From: Selaginella moellendorffii
Taxonomy: Eukaryota > Streptophyta > Lycopodiopsida > Selaginellales > Selaginellaceae
Assembly (NCBI RefSeq): GCF_000143415.4
Contig: NW_003314274.1
Coordinates: 1,092,040 to 1,156,039 of the forward strand
Reading direction: 5' to 3'
Length of the DNA stretch: 64,000 nucleotides
Below the pieces are notes generated by a model. It saw only the letters and a list, made by a program, of their open reading frames with translations. It had not been told where the DNA came from and ran no database searches. The first letter of the stretch is position 1; every line of letters starts with the position of its first letter. Made by a program: the position numbers and the translations under genes. This document shows positions 1 to 11,520 of this stretch, one piece after another.

Positions 1-203
1 TCAAGAATAAGAGAATACTTAATACTAGAACTGATTAAAGACTTCGTAACAAAATAAAAATAAAAATCTCAACTTCACACATGCTTAATATCTAGATTAG
101 TATAAGGACAAAAAACTCTTAATTCAAATACTGAATTAATGAGAATCATAAAAGTTACAATAATCAACATGTTAGGAGAAGGAAATATTTTAAATAAGAA
201 ATG
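1..203. repeat. left half of a duplicated block (copy A)
   Basis: This AT-rich stretch aligns by eye with 22973-23173, sharing runs such as CTCAACTTCACA and AAAAGTTACAATAATCAA. The matching block continues on the far side of the transposon stack at about 12090-12395. The stack therefore appears to have split copy A, while copy B near 23 kb stayed whole. No coding potential is seen. Confidence 0.7.
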
Positions 204-233
204 GCTCAAACCAAGAACTTTAGGAAAGAGTAA

Positions 234-1774
234 TGTAAGCTACAATTTTTTTTTTTTAATTTGCTAGTTTACCTTGTTTATCTGATCACCATGGCCTTAG
301 CCTTAATTATATTCTTTCGCCAATGTTCCTATTTATTGTACTAGCTTTTACTTGGTCCTATTTGGTTTCAACAACTCACTACTCAAGCAACAAACTGTTA
401 GCCATCCATTCACAGATTTCTAAATTCTCTTCCAATCCCCCCTTCTTGGGTTAGACTAGACTTAAGATTCGGTTACACTCCCCGCAAGCACAAGCAGCCA
501 AGCACACTAAACTTCTAAATTCTTAACATTCTTTGGTACAATAAAACTTGATTATAAGACCCTCTAAATCCTAAGCCTCAAGGGTAACATTTGCTTCTGG
601 ACACCAGAAGGAAACACTGTGGCATAACAGCTCTGTATGGGTATCCCTACTTGTAGCACACTTTATTTATCTCCCCTTAAGCCAACTGAAAAAGGGGTAA
701 TTGCTTGATGAGAGAGCCCTTAGTGGTTATTTTATCCCCATTTATCCCAAAGTTCCAAAGATCCACGGTGATAGTATATCCAAATCTCATCCCATGTGAC
801 TTACTATAGCACACCTTATCTTTCTCCCATTAAGCCAACTGGAAAATGGGCAATTGCTTGATGAGAGACCCCTTAATGGTTATTTTATCCTCATTTATCC
901 CCTAAGGTTCCAAGGATCCACGGTGACAGTATATCCAAATTTCATTCTATGATCACATGCATTACACTCACCCCCCCTTTAGAGATGTAAATGTCTTTAT
1001 TGACTATTGATTAACAACCGTTATCGAGCCAAGGGAACTAACACTTCCATTTCCAGATTGAATTTACCAATCCTTCCATTGTGTAGATTACCTATTCCAT
1101 GTATGTGAGGCAATTAATCATCCACACATACTGCAGTTATACGGTAGATACCTTCCATAGATACTCCATACAAGAGGAAGGACGTACGTATGGATGCCCA
1201 ATACATACGATTTCAAATTTAAGGGTAAGAATATACCTTGCTCAAGGGTATATTATATTTTTAAATAGCCACTAATTAATGGGAATCGAACCCGTGTCAT
1301 TTGCTCCAATACCAACTGTAGCACACCTTATCTTTCTCTCCTTAAGCCAATTGGAAAAGAGGCAATTACTTTATGAAAGAACCCTTAATGGCTATTTTAT
1401 CCCCATTTATCCCCCAAAATTCCAAGGATCCATGATAACAGTATATCCAAATCTTATTCCAAAATCACATGCGCTACACTATTCCCCCACTTCCATCCCA
1501 AAAGGAAGGCCTAAGCCCCTAAAAAGGGCAAGGATTAATGAGTTGCAAAATACTCAAGTGGGGCATCACTTCATATAAACCAGGAGCACTATAGTAAGTT
1601 TCCTTTTCGAGAGTGAGAGCTGCTCTTGAGCACTTCCTTGGGTGGCCCCTCCGGCACCACCTAAGTCTATGCTCACTCCCACTTAAGATTGGGGCCCTTA
1701 AGCCCCAATTTCAACCTCAAGTCAGTTTAAAAGCACAATTGGAAAGGTCTTTTAAAACTGGTTCCTAAACCTCA
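234..1774 (-). repeat. left (3') LTR of the outer Gypsy element, with TRIM insertion
   Basis: This LTR matches the right LTR (5849 onward) from TGTAA to CCTCA, for example around 440-590 versus 6040-6200. It is longer because a TRIM-like element occupies 652-1478; without that it is about 714 bp. The right LTR shows the uninterrupted sequence at about 6245-6265. Confidence 0.75.
652..1478 (-). mobile_element. TRIM-like miniature LTR element with a third LTR copy
   Basis: Two 162-bp direct repeats at 805-966 and 1317-1478 start T(G/A)TAGC and end TACA, enclosing a 350-bp interior without an ORF. On the minus strand a tRNA-iMet-like primer site, TGGTATTGGAGC, follows the right LTR, and a purine tract, AAAGGGGGGGTG, precedes the left one: the layout of a Terminal-repeat Retrotransposon In Miniature. 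A third, slightly shortened LTR copy (652-800) is joined head to tail to the left LTR. The flanks CTACT (647-651) and CTATT (1479-1483) look like a decayed 5-bp target duplication, and the outer element's right LTR keeps the empty site. Confidence 0.75.
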
Positions 1775-2728
1775 CTATCCCCCCTAAGTTATCCCAAAAC
1801 GATTGAAAAAGAAGGTGCACTTTTATTCATGGGCCTTTTCCTTTTATATTTAAACCCTTATGGATCGTCTTGTGAGTCATTTTCTTTAGTTGCTTACAGC
1901 TATACATACCATCTTCCTTTTTCCAGTTTGGTCCAATAAAGGCAAGACTACTCTCAAATAGTGTTTGATAAACTTTCAGTAATAGTTGCATAACCCCAAG
2001 AATACCATTAACTCGTTTACATTTGATAGTCATTCCCATTCCTATATTGCTTGGACCTTCTTAGGGTCTATTTTGAGCCCATCTTTGCCCGCCACATGCC
2101 CATCCTTACCCATTATATGTCCGAAAAACTTTATCTTTTACTAAGCAAAGTCATATTTGCTCTCTTTAATATATAGATTGTGTTCCCTTAGTTTCTCAAA
2201 TACTTTCGTCAAAGTGTTTGGCATATTCCTCTAGTGTCTCGCTATAGATCAAAATGTCATCAATGTAAATGACTATGAAATGATCCAAATAGGGTACAAA
2301 AATGTGGTTCATTAGCACCAAGAATGTCACTGGTGCATTGTATAGCCCAAAGGGCATCACTAGAAATTCAAAGCTTTCATACCTTATTCAATAGGTTGTC
2401 ATCTCAACATCTTCCTCTGCTACTCTGATCTAGTAGTATTTTGACCTGAGGTCAATCCTCGAAAAATATTTTGCCTTTCTCAACCTATTGAATATGTCCT
2501 TAATCCTTGGTAAAGAGTATTTATTCTTCTTTATATACTTGTTGAGCAATTGATAGTCTATGCACATATGCATAGAGCCATCTTTCTTTTTCACAAGTAA
2601 CATTAGTGCCCTATATGACAACTTGCTCAACCTAACATACCCTTTTTCCACCAACTCCTCAAGTTGATGCTTGAGCTCTTTGAGTTCCTTTTTGTTCAAC
2701 TAATAAGGGGGATGAGCCACTGCCTTAA

Positions 2729-3858
2729 TGTAATCAACCAAAGAGAATGACTTGAGAGACGGTCCATGGGGTTTAAATATAGAGGGAAATGGCCTATGAA
2801 TAAGAGTGCAACCCCTTTTCCAATTGGTTAAGGGTCTTAGGATATTTGGAGTTAAGCATCCTTGGGTTTGAATAAGTACTGGGCTGGGTGACTTCCCGGG
2901 AAGTCCAAACTCAGGAGTTTACATTTGGTATTAGAGAGGTCTTGGGTCCAACTCTATTGGTTGGCTAGGGGAATTACACCATCCCGGGAAGTCCAAACTC
3001 AAGAGCTTACATTTGGTATCAGAGAAGTCTTGGGTCTAACTCTGTTGGTTGGCTAGGGGAATCACACCATCCCAGGAAGTCCAAACTCAAGAGCTTACAT
3101 TTGGTATCAGAGAAGTCTTGGGTCTAACTCTGTTGGTTGGCTAGGGGAATCACACCATCCCAGGAAGTCCAAACTCAAGAGCTTACATTTGGTATCAGAG
3201 AGGTCTTGGGTCCGACTTTGTTGGTTGGACCAGTGAGGTCTTGGATCCGACTTTGTTGGTTGGACCAGTGAGGTCTTGGTTCCAACTCTATTGGTTGGCT
3301 AAAGGAATCACACCACATGTTGATTAACATCTGGTTAGTCCAGTTTGCTCCTGCTGGGCTTGACCCGAGGGGTAGGGTGTCAAGAGAGCGGGGCTCTTGG
3401 GAGAGCTGCAGCTCTTAGCTTCCATTCACAAGGGTGTGAATTTGTAGGGAAGGATGGTGGATTGGTCTAGTGAGGTCTTGGGTCCGACTTTGTTGGTTGG
3501 CTAGGGGAATCACACCACATGTTGATTGACATCTGGTTGGTCCAGTTTGGTTTTGCTGGGCTTGACCCGAGGGGTAGGGTGTCAAGAGCGCGGGGCTCTT
3601 GAGAGAGCTGCGGCTCTCAGCTTCTATTCAAGAGGGTGTGAATTTGTAGGGAAGCATGGTGGATTGTAAGCAACCAAAGAGAACGACTCGAGAGACGGTC
3701 CATGGGGTTTAAATATAGAAGGAAAAGGCCCATGACTAAGAGTGCACCCCTTTTTCCAATTGGTTAAGGGTCTTGGGATATTTGGAGGTAAGCGTCCTTA
3801 AGTTTGAATAATACTGAGCTAGGTGACTTCCCGGGAAGTCCAAACTCAAGAGCTTACA
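2729..3858 (+). mobile_element. second TRIM-like element, inserted in the outer element's RT
   Basis: Direct repeats at 2729-2923 (195 bp) and 3665-3858 (194 bp), starting TGTAA and ending TTACA, enclose an ORF-free interior of about 740 bp. A primer-binding site, TTTGGTATTAGAGAGG, follows the left LTR and is complementary to the 3' end of plant initiator tRNA-Met. The interior is made largely of duplications: four 88-bp units and a pair of roughly 200-bp repeats (about 3245-3465 and 3467-3664). The element splits outer-element RT coding sequence. The target duplication is unclear (CTTAA versus TTTAG). Confidence 0.7.
2903..3235 (+). repeat. 88-bp tandem repeat carrying the primer-binding site
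   Basis: Units begin at 2903, 2991, 3079 and 3167, each 88 bp apart; units two and three are almost identical. Each unit contains the last 20 or so bases of the TRIM LTR, a TTTGGTATCAGAGA primer-site motif and about 55 bp of interior. The primer-binding region has therefore been copied at least four times. Confidence 0.85.
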
Positions 3859-5832
3859 TTTAGCACCCTTGACTAGCTTGATCTTATGTTCAATTGGTTG
3901 TGTGGGGGGTAACCCTGCCAGTAACTCCTTTGGCATGGTATCTCGAAATTGGTTCACTACCTGTTGGATCACTAAAAGTATTTCTTCTGTTTCAGTCTTT
4001 TTGTCACTTCTCACTGAGAGTAAGCACAAAAATGTTACCTTGGTTCCTTTAGCAAGTTGTCATTTCGTGGACACTAGGTTCAAGTAGGAGCCTTTAGCCT
4101 TATTTTACCCTACTTTTAAATCCTGGACCTCCACTCTAGATTTTTCTCTTTAGGCATTCGCCAGTACTATAAAGTTCCTACTTTGTCTATGTAAGGTTAC
4201 CACTTGATTGAACCAATCCATGCAGAAGATCACGTTAAATTCCACCATGTCTAACATAATGAAATCCATGTCTACTTTTTATGTCCCTACTTCAACTCTT
4301 GTTTGTCAAAGTACTTTATTGATGCTTTAGCTACTTTGAACAAACTTTATAGTTATCGATACACTCAACTGTTGCACTATTAATTTAGCTTGTTAGACTA
4401 TGTCTACAACCATAAAATTATCCAAAGCACCCATGTCAATAAGAATATTAATAAAGCTACCTCTAAGCTTCCCTTGGAAGGCTAATAGATATCATGAATG
4501 ACTCTCTACCAAAGAGAGGTCAAAACAATTTCTACTCTCCAGCACAAAAATCATATTAAGTTGCTTGGATACTATGCTCGTGTAATGCGTAACTTTAAGT
4601 TAAGTACTGGATCATATATCTTAGTTTAGATTTCACCCGACTTAATGGGTATATTGATTTTAGCCTTCTTCAAGTAAGGACATTCCCTCAAAAAGTGTCC
4701 TGCTTCACCGTTATTGAAGCATATGTTGTTTCCTACACTATTAACAGACTTGACCTTTTTATTAGTAGATTTGTCTTTTTTCGCTTGATTCTTCCACATA
4801 CTTGCTCATGGATTTACCTTTCTGAAACCCTAAAGATTCATTTTTAAAGAAATTCTTTTTGAATTTCCCTTTGCCATATATCCCCTTTGGTTTGGCTCCT
4901 TTGCTAAATGTGGCCTTTCACAAGTTATCATTGAAATGTGCCTTGATAGGTACATCCAATGCTTTCTTGTAGTTAGTCAGGTTCCAACGCATCACCTCGC
5001 CTTGAACCTAAATCTGCAAACTTAATATGAAGGCATGGAACACATCTATGTTGCTTATGTCTATGATAAGGATCATTTTTGCCATGAACGCATTCACATA
5101 CTCTTAAATGGTTTTTATCTACTTTAGGTTACTTAGCTCATCCCTTAGGTGCAAAGTAATATTTGGAAGAATATAAGCTGCATAGATCTTCACCTTCATT
5201 ATTTCCTAAGTGGCTACTAATCCTATGTTAGCCTCTATTGTTCTCCACCAAGGCTTAACATGATCTACCAAGTATGGTTTAGCACATTAAACCTTTTCTA
5301 AGCTTGGTAATTGCAACACTCGAAAGTAATCCTCCATATTGTAAATTCAATCCTCCACCGCCTTATAGTCATTCACTCCCTTGAAGATTAATGGGGGCTT
5401 TGGTTTATACTTGGGAATTGCTTGAGGGACTAATTCCACTTCAGTTTGTTCAACCTTGTTCGGTTTTGGCTCAATCCTCATTAAAGGGTCCATGCTTTCT
5501 ATGCTATAAGCATTTGTAGTTTTTGGTTTTTTCTTCCACTTTTTGTCACATTTTAGCTTGCATACGAGGGTCTCTAACAGGGCATTGGTTTGTGTCAATT
5601 GTCCTTCTAGAATGTCCAATCAAGCTTTGGACGACTAAACGTCACCACCGAACTCTTGTTTGGAAGTTTCTTCACTGGAATCTTCCTCATACAAGGATTC
5701 CTCATCCATAGCTTTTTGTTCGACCAAAGACTCCAGCTTTGAAGGAGGTTTCATCTCCACCTTGGTTCTCTTACACCCTAGCTTAGCCATCTTTTAGCAA
5801 TCTGCCTCTATCCTTCGCAAAAACTGAGAAAG

Positions 5833-5845
5833 GGCTCTAATACCA
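5833..5845 (-). other. primer-binding site of the outer Gypsy element
   Basis: On the minus strand, three bases after the 5' LTR, TGGTATTAGAGCC matches the complement of the initiator tRNA-Met 3' end (TGGTATCAGAGCC) with one mismatch. It fixes the element's orientation. Confidence 0.8.
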
Positions 5846-6303
5846 AATTGTAAACTATAAATTTTTCTTTTCCAATTTGTTAGTTTACTTTGTCTATTTG
5901 ACCACCATAGCTTTAGCCTGTTAAGTTCTCTTGCCAAAGTTCCTATCTATTGTACCAGTTCCTACTTGGTCTTACTTAGTTTTAGCAACTCACTACATGA
6001 GCAACAAAGCATTAGCCATCTATCCATGGATTCCTAAATTCTCTCCCAATCCCCCCTTCTTGGGTTAGACTAAACTTAAAGTTCAGCTACACTCCTCACA
6101 AGCATAAGCAGCCAAACACACTAAGCCTCTAGATTCCTAATATCCCTTGACTTAATCATGTGACCCTCTAAGTCCTAAGCCTTGGGTGTAACACTTGCTT
6201 TGGAACACCATGGGGAAACACTGTGGCTTAACGGCCCGGTATGGATATCTTTACTCCCCCACTTCCATCCCGAAGGGAAGGCCTAAGCCCCTAGGAAGGG
6301 CAA

Positions 6304-6690
6304 TGTCAAGACCCCCAATAAAATCAAGATTGGAAAATGCAAAAGACAAAGAGAAAGGCTAGTGGAAACAAAGAAGAAACCTTAGATTGGTGTTGATTCA
6401 GATTGTGGAGAAATGGAACAAAGCTAACCTATATATACTATAGGTTGATGAAGCTCCACCACTCTTAGATCAAGGGCGGCCTAAATATAGCTGAGGTCGA
6501 GGAGGTGCCACATCATCATCAGGAATGTGGCTCAAGACTCAGGAATCATACAGGAAATCAGAGAGTCAGGAATAGGGAAAAGTCTCGAGAGTCAGGAATA
6601 GGGAAGTGTCTCGAGAATCAGGAATGTGGTCTACAGGTCAGGAATCCAGCGAGATTCAGGAATGTGGTATGAATTGGGGGATTCCTGACA
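6304..6690 (-). repeat. 3' LTR of the chromovirus
   Basis: 387 bp, matching 11134-11520 with few substitutions. It contains a palindromic TATA region (TATATATACTATAGG, about 6422-6436) and several copies of CAGGAATNTGG-like motifs in the U3 part. Confidence 0.9.
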
Positions 6691-6701
6691 GCACCCCCTC
6701 C

Positions 6702-9700
6702 TCAAGAACAATTGGAACGAGGACGTGAATGAGAACGAAGAGGAGGATGAGATGGGCAGCGAGGGACGGGAGATGGAGAAAAAGAATTAGGATTGGGACG
6801 AGAAGGATAGTGGTGGTGGAAGTCCTGAACAAGGTCAAAAGAATGAATCAAGTTGTCCATAGGTTCCCAAGTGCATTCTTCAAGTCCATAACCCTTCAGT
6901 CTACTAGATAGTAGAGTTTAGACCGTGAGATCTTGGAATCAAGGATGTCCTGAACCTCGTACTTAGACCCATCCTCGAGCTGCACTGGTGGAGGCAGAAG
7001 AATGACCCGATTTGGAATAGAACTGGGAATATAAGGCTCAAGGAGAGAGGAGTGAAAAACGGGGTGAATTTGATAGGAGGAGGGAAGTGCAAGGCGATAA
7101 GTAACAAGATTAATGATAGTAGTGATAGGGAAAGGACCAAGGCGTTTGAAATCGAGTTTGGGACATAGCCTAGTAGTGGAGATATTTCGCTTGAGGAGCC
7201 AGACTTTATCCCCAATATTGTAAGGGGGACAATCCTGGCGATGGGCATTGGCAAATGTTTTGTGAGATTCCTGAGCACGATGGAGGTGGAAGGAGATGGA
7301 GTTGTGGATTTCCTGGAGGTTGGAGACAAATGTCTCAGAGCGGGGATTTGAATGAGAGGATTCAGATGGAGAAGGAAGTGAGAGATTGAATCGGGGATTT
7401 CAGCCAGAGTTCGCAAAGAAGGGGGAAACTCGAAGAGAGGAGTGAACAGAGTTGTTATAGGAGAACTCAACAAGGGGAAGGATATCGAACCAGTCATCCT
7501 GATGATAGTTGATGAAGCACCTCAGGAATTGTTCTAACGTTTGAATCATTCGCTCGGACTGTCCATCAGTTTGAGGATGATACGCCGAAGAAAAATTGGC
7601 CTTCACTCCAAGCAACTACAAAAACCGTTGCCAGAAATGAGAGGTGTTTGCGATGCTGAAGTGACCAGCAGTCGGGCTATTGTGGCACGCCATTAGGACC
7701 AACCTTCGAGCATCACCTTCAGGAACGTAAAGCTGCTCCCCACGGTACAACAAGCCATCTAAGAACTTGAACTCGTCAAATCACCAGCAGTCGGGAGTCA
7801 CTAGGTGTCCAGCCTGAAGATGGGGGAAAATGTTGCTGGCGAGTTCATCGGATTGAAGATCGTTTCTGATCGCATCCATCAAGGAGGAGTCCTGAGGGGC
7901 CAGGGAAATTGCCATAACTTGAAGCCGATCAGGACCAAGGATAACTTGATCCTGTTGATCGAAGGCAGGATTACCAGGCTTGAGACTAAGATAGGAGCGC
8001 CTTGAAAGAGCATCAGGAAGGCCTTGAAGCTTTCCAGGTCTGTACTTGATAACAATGTCAAACCGACTCAGGAATTGTGCCTACCTTGCTTGACGACGGC
8101 TCAAAACTCGGGAAGTGGCAAAATACTCAAGATTTTTGTGATCTGTCCAGACTGTTGTTTGATGGCTCGCCCCCTCCAAGAAACGGCGCCACTCTCCAAA
8201 GGAATCCACGATGGCAAGGAGCTCCTTGTTGTGGATTTCGTAATTGATCTCTGCAGGCTGGAATTTCCGAGAATGGAAAGCGATCGGATGAAGTTCGTGA
8301 TCCGCTCCGAGTTGAGACAGCACAGCACCGATGGCGAAGTCGGAGGCATCAGCCTTGATGAAAAAAGGTTGTGAGGGATCAGCGTGGATCAAGATGGGAG
8401 CAGAACTGAAGGCCACCTTAAGTGTGTCGAAGGCCTACTGGGCAGCAGCAGACCAAGAGAAGGGAACATCCTTGTGAGTGAGATGCGTGAGAGGAAGGAC
8501 AATGTCAGAGTAGTGATCAATGAATTTGCAGTAGAAGTTGGCGAAGCCAAGGAAAACTTGAACATCCGACATTGATTGTGGAGGCTCCCATTCAAGAATA
8601 GTCTTGACTTTGGCAGGATCCATCGTGATACCCTCAGGAGTGACAATGTACCCAAGGAACTCCATAAACTGCTGATCGAAGGAACATTTCTCAAGCTTTG
8701 CGTATAGGCCGTGTTCTCATAGCTTCGCCAACACCTTACGTACATGTTTGTCGTGCTCCTCTTGAGTTTTTGAGTAGATGAGGATGTCATCGAGGTAGAC
8801 GATCACCATCTGATCAAGAAACTCCCGAAAGACGTTGTTCGCCATGTGTTGGAAAACTGCTGGAGCATTTGTCAAGCCAAATGGCATGACAGTGTACTCG
8901 AAGTGGCCATAGCGGGTTCGAAACGCAGTCTTCCATTCATCACTAGGCCGGATCCGGATCAAGTTGTATGCTCCACGGAGGTCGATCTTGGTGAAGAAGC
9001 GGGCACCGCCAAGGTGTTCTAACAGGTCTGAGATCAAGGGCAGTGGATAACGGTTCCGAACAGTCACCTTGTTCAAACCTCAGTAGTCAATGACTAGCCG
9101 CAAACTCCCATCCTTCTTCTTGACAAAGAAGATAGGCGCTCCAGCCGGGGACTGCGAATGCTGAATGTACTTGGAGGCAAGGTTCTCATCCACGTACTCT
9201 TTGAGGGCCTTAAGCTCGGACGGGGATAACCCGTAAATAGGCCTCCACGGAGGTGACACTCCTTCCTATAAATCAATGGGACAGTCATAAGGCCGATGAA
9301 TAGGCAATATACTAGCTTTTTTCTTGTCAAACACATCCCCAAAATCATGATACTTCTCAGGAAGACTAACAGGAGAAACATGCAAAGCAAAAAGGAAAAT
9401 AGGTTCTTCATGAAGGAGTTCTTTTATAGTGATTGTGGAGATAAGAGGAGGCGTACGAATAAATGGAATGTTGAGACGAGGATACTGTCTAATGTAAGAT
9501 GGAGGAGAGGAAAAAGAAGAGGGTGAAAACTTCGTAGAGTCAAGAACAAAACCCCGATTTGAGTTTAGGGAACTTTTCCTGATTCAGACTCAATGAACAG
9601 CAGGGGAAGCCGTGGGAGAGATGAGCTGTAATTCCTTCCAACAGATCTAAGGCTGATGTAGTTGGAACCAAGGAAGACTGAGCACCACAGAGGAGGACTT

Positions 9701-10156
9701 GCTATTGATGATGTTGAAGGCGATATCGGTGATGGTGGACCCGATGTGTACTCGAACGGGCAACGTTTCCCTAAGTCCAGAAGATGGAGACACAAAATGC
9801 CCGCCGATGCCTTCAACCCTCAGATCCCGTATGGTAGAAGAAAGAGGAACGTGATGTCGGGCAGCAAAGTCCGTGTCCATGAAGCAGGAAGTTGCACCTG
9901 AGTCTAGTAGCGCCAGAGCCTTGAGTCCTGATTGTCCGGTGAAAGAAAGGAGACATGGGACCCGGAAGTTGCGGGAATTGGTGGTGGCTTTGATGAAAGG
10001 TGGTGAGGAGCTTGATAAAGAAGAAAAGTGATTTTTTTTCGGGGAGTCCAAATAGACAGCTCCTATTCTGTTTGGACAGGGTCGTTTCCCGACTGCAAGA
10101 AAGGTGGATTTTGAGGCAGAGTGAACTCGAGCAGTCGGGGAGGCTTCTTGGGACAC
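6702..10156 (-). pseudogene. pol of the chromovirus: protease, RT, RNase H, partial integrase, chromodomain
   Basis: The protease has LLDSGATSCF (9647-10156). The RT has [12 protein letters not shown] and the catalytic YLDDILIYS (8717-9076). RNase H has [13 protein letters not shown] and [10 protein letters not shown] (8081-8416). The integrase keeps an N-terminal piece and the C-terminal catalytic part with YHPQTDGQSERM (7400-7615), but the central region with the first two catalytic aspartates is gone. The C-terminus carries a chromodomain (YEVQDILDSK...VDWKGY...TWEP, about 6800-6930), which steers integration to chromatin. Stops and frameshifts make the copy non-autonomous. Confidence 0.8.
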
Positions 10157-10335
10157 ATAGCTACTTTGTGATTAGGATCAGCACAGTAGAGGCAAAGATT
10201 ATGAGATATTCAACGTTGCTTCTCAGTAAGACTCAACTTCCCTTTGATGAGTCGGGGAGTACCAGAAATATCCATCGGGACCGGAGTAGTAGGTTCAGGA
10301 GTATGCTCTGAAGACTCAAGCTGGGATTCTTGAGT

Positions 10336-11034
10336 CTAGGACGGAAAAACAGTGGCACGGCGACTTTCCTGACAACACTCAAAGAGACGATTGTCACATT
10401 GAACAGCTTTGTTGATGGCGTCCGACAGGTCCTTATGATCCTCCATGGTGAGCAACAAATCCTTGACACCGTTGTTGAGGCCAAAGCGAAATTGGTCAAT
10501 CAGGGCTCGCTCATCCCATTGAGTGTCCAAGGCAAGGAGTTGGAACTCTACAGCGTAGATCGAGGCAGGACGAGACCCCTGAGAGAGACGTCTTATCTTT
10601 GTGGTAGCAGCCCGAACCCGATCCGTCTCGCCAAAACATGCTTCGAGCTTCTCTTTGAACAATTGAAGATCCATCAGCTCCGGAACCACAACCCCTTTCA
10701 TGCTCTTCTCTAGAAGAGGAGAAAACCATGACAAAGCTGCACTTTCAAGCAACGTCCCAATCATGCCGATTTGAGACTCGGGAGTGGGGTACCGCCAATG
10801 TTGAAGTGCGAAGATCAGCTCCATCTAGTTCAGGAATCCGTGAAGCTCCGAACGCTTGCCTGAAAATTTAGCCGGGAAACTCACCTTCGGTTCAGGAACT
10901 TTGCTGGATCCTTGAGCCGAAAGTGAAGCAAGCTCCTGTTGCATGCGAAGAAGGGTCGCCTTCAGCTCGGTATTCTCAGACTGGATTTTTGCAAGGACTT
11001 CGGCAAAGAAATTAGGATGGCTTAGAGACTCCAT
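10336..11034 (-). pseudogene. gag of the chromovirus
   Basis: The frame opens with MESLSHPNFFAEVL and a short coiled-coil-like stretch (roughly residues 12-40), then a retrotransposon gag domain with LLESAALSWF and FRFGLNNGVKD. One TAG stop near 10825 splits the frame in two. Downstream, near 10140-10205, a zinc knuckle of the form C-X2-C-X4-H-X4-C (CLYCADPNHKVAMC) follows in a shifted frame. This is structural and nucleic-acid-binding protein of the particle; as it stands it is broken. Confidence 0.75.
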
Positions 11035-11116
11035 CGGCAAAAAGAAAGAAAAAGGGGGAAAAAGGCAAAGGCAATCAAACAATCAAAATGAGCTAAAGGA
11101 AAAAAAAATGAAAAAA

Positions 11117-11131
11117 CACAATCTGAATCAA
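11117..11131 (-). other. putative self-priming site of the chromovirus
   Basis: Two bases after the 5' LTR, the minus strand reads TTGATTCAGATTGTG. The element's own LTR carries its exact complement in the sense orientation (CACAATCTGAATCAA, minus strand of 11223-11237), placed about 30 nt after a TATA box. In Tf1 and Sushi elements the RNA 5' end folds back onto such a site to prime reverse transcription. No TGG-starting tRNA primer match is seen here. Confidence 0.65.
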
Positions 11132-11133
11132 AC

Positions 11134-11520
11134 TGTCAAGACCCCCAACAAGATCAAGACTGGAAAATGCAAAAGACAAAGAGAAAAACTAGTGGAAACA
11201 AATAAGAAGCCTTAGACTAGTGTTGATTCAGATTGTGGAGAAATGGAACAAGGCTAACCTATATATACTATAGGTTGATGAAGCTCCACCACTCTTGGAT
11301 TGAGGACAGCCTAAATATAGCTAAGGTCGAGGAGGTGCCACATCATCATCAGGAATGTGGCTCAAGACTCAGGAATCGTACAGGAAATTAGAGACTTAGG
11401 AATAGGGAAAAGTCTCGAGAGTCAGGAATAGGGAAGTGTCTCGAGAATCAGGAATGTGGTCTACAGGTCAGGAATCCAGCAAGATTCAGGAATGTGGTAT
11501 GAATTGGGGGATTCTTGACA
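11134..11520 (-). repeat. 5' LTR of the chromovirus
   Basis: 387 bp, read on the minus strand. A TATA box near 11261-11267 lies 25-30 bases before TTGATTCAGATTGTG/complement (11223-11237), the expected transcript start. The U3 portion would be about 11238-11520 and R plus U5 about 11134-11237. Confidence 0.85.

Larger units (their letters stand above)
1830..5640 (-). pseudogene. gag-pol remnants of the outer Gypsy element
   Basis: Minus-strand frames keep pieces of a Ty3/Gypsy polyprotein: a gag-like segment (about 5347-5619), the RT fingers and palm (2430-2699, with [15 protein letters not shown] and FSRIDLRS), an IDDILIYS-type catalytic motif near 2250 and the RT thumb near 1900-2000. Frameshifts and stops occur throughout, and a TRIM-like element (2729-3858) interrupts the RT. 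RNase H and integrase are missing. Confidence 0.75.
6304..11520 (-). mobile_element. chromodomain Ty3/Gypsy retrotransposon (chromovirus), internally deleted
   Basis: Two 387-bp LTRs (6304-6690 and 11134-11520), starting TGTCAAGA and ending TGACA, are flanked by a perfect 5-bp target duplication, GGCAA (6299-6303 and 11521-11525). Minus-strand order is gag, CCHC knuckle, protease, RT, RNase H, partial integrase, chromodomain. A purine tract, GAGGAGGGGGTGC, abuts the 3' LTR. The integrase lacks its central part with the first two acidic residues, and several frames carry stops. The primer site is not tRNA-like (see 11117-11131). The LTRs are still very similar, so insertion is fairly recent relative to the outer element. 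Confidence 0.9.

Noticed and set aside
1280-1316. Possible tRNA gene (GGGTTCGATTCCC on the minus strand)
   Set aside because: Only the T-arm-like stretch is present; there are no acceptor, D or anticodon arms. It is part of a TRIM interior next to the primer site.
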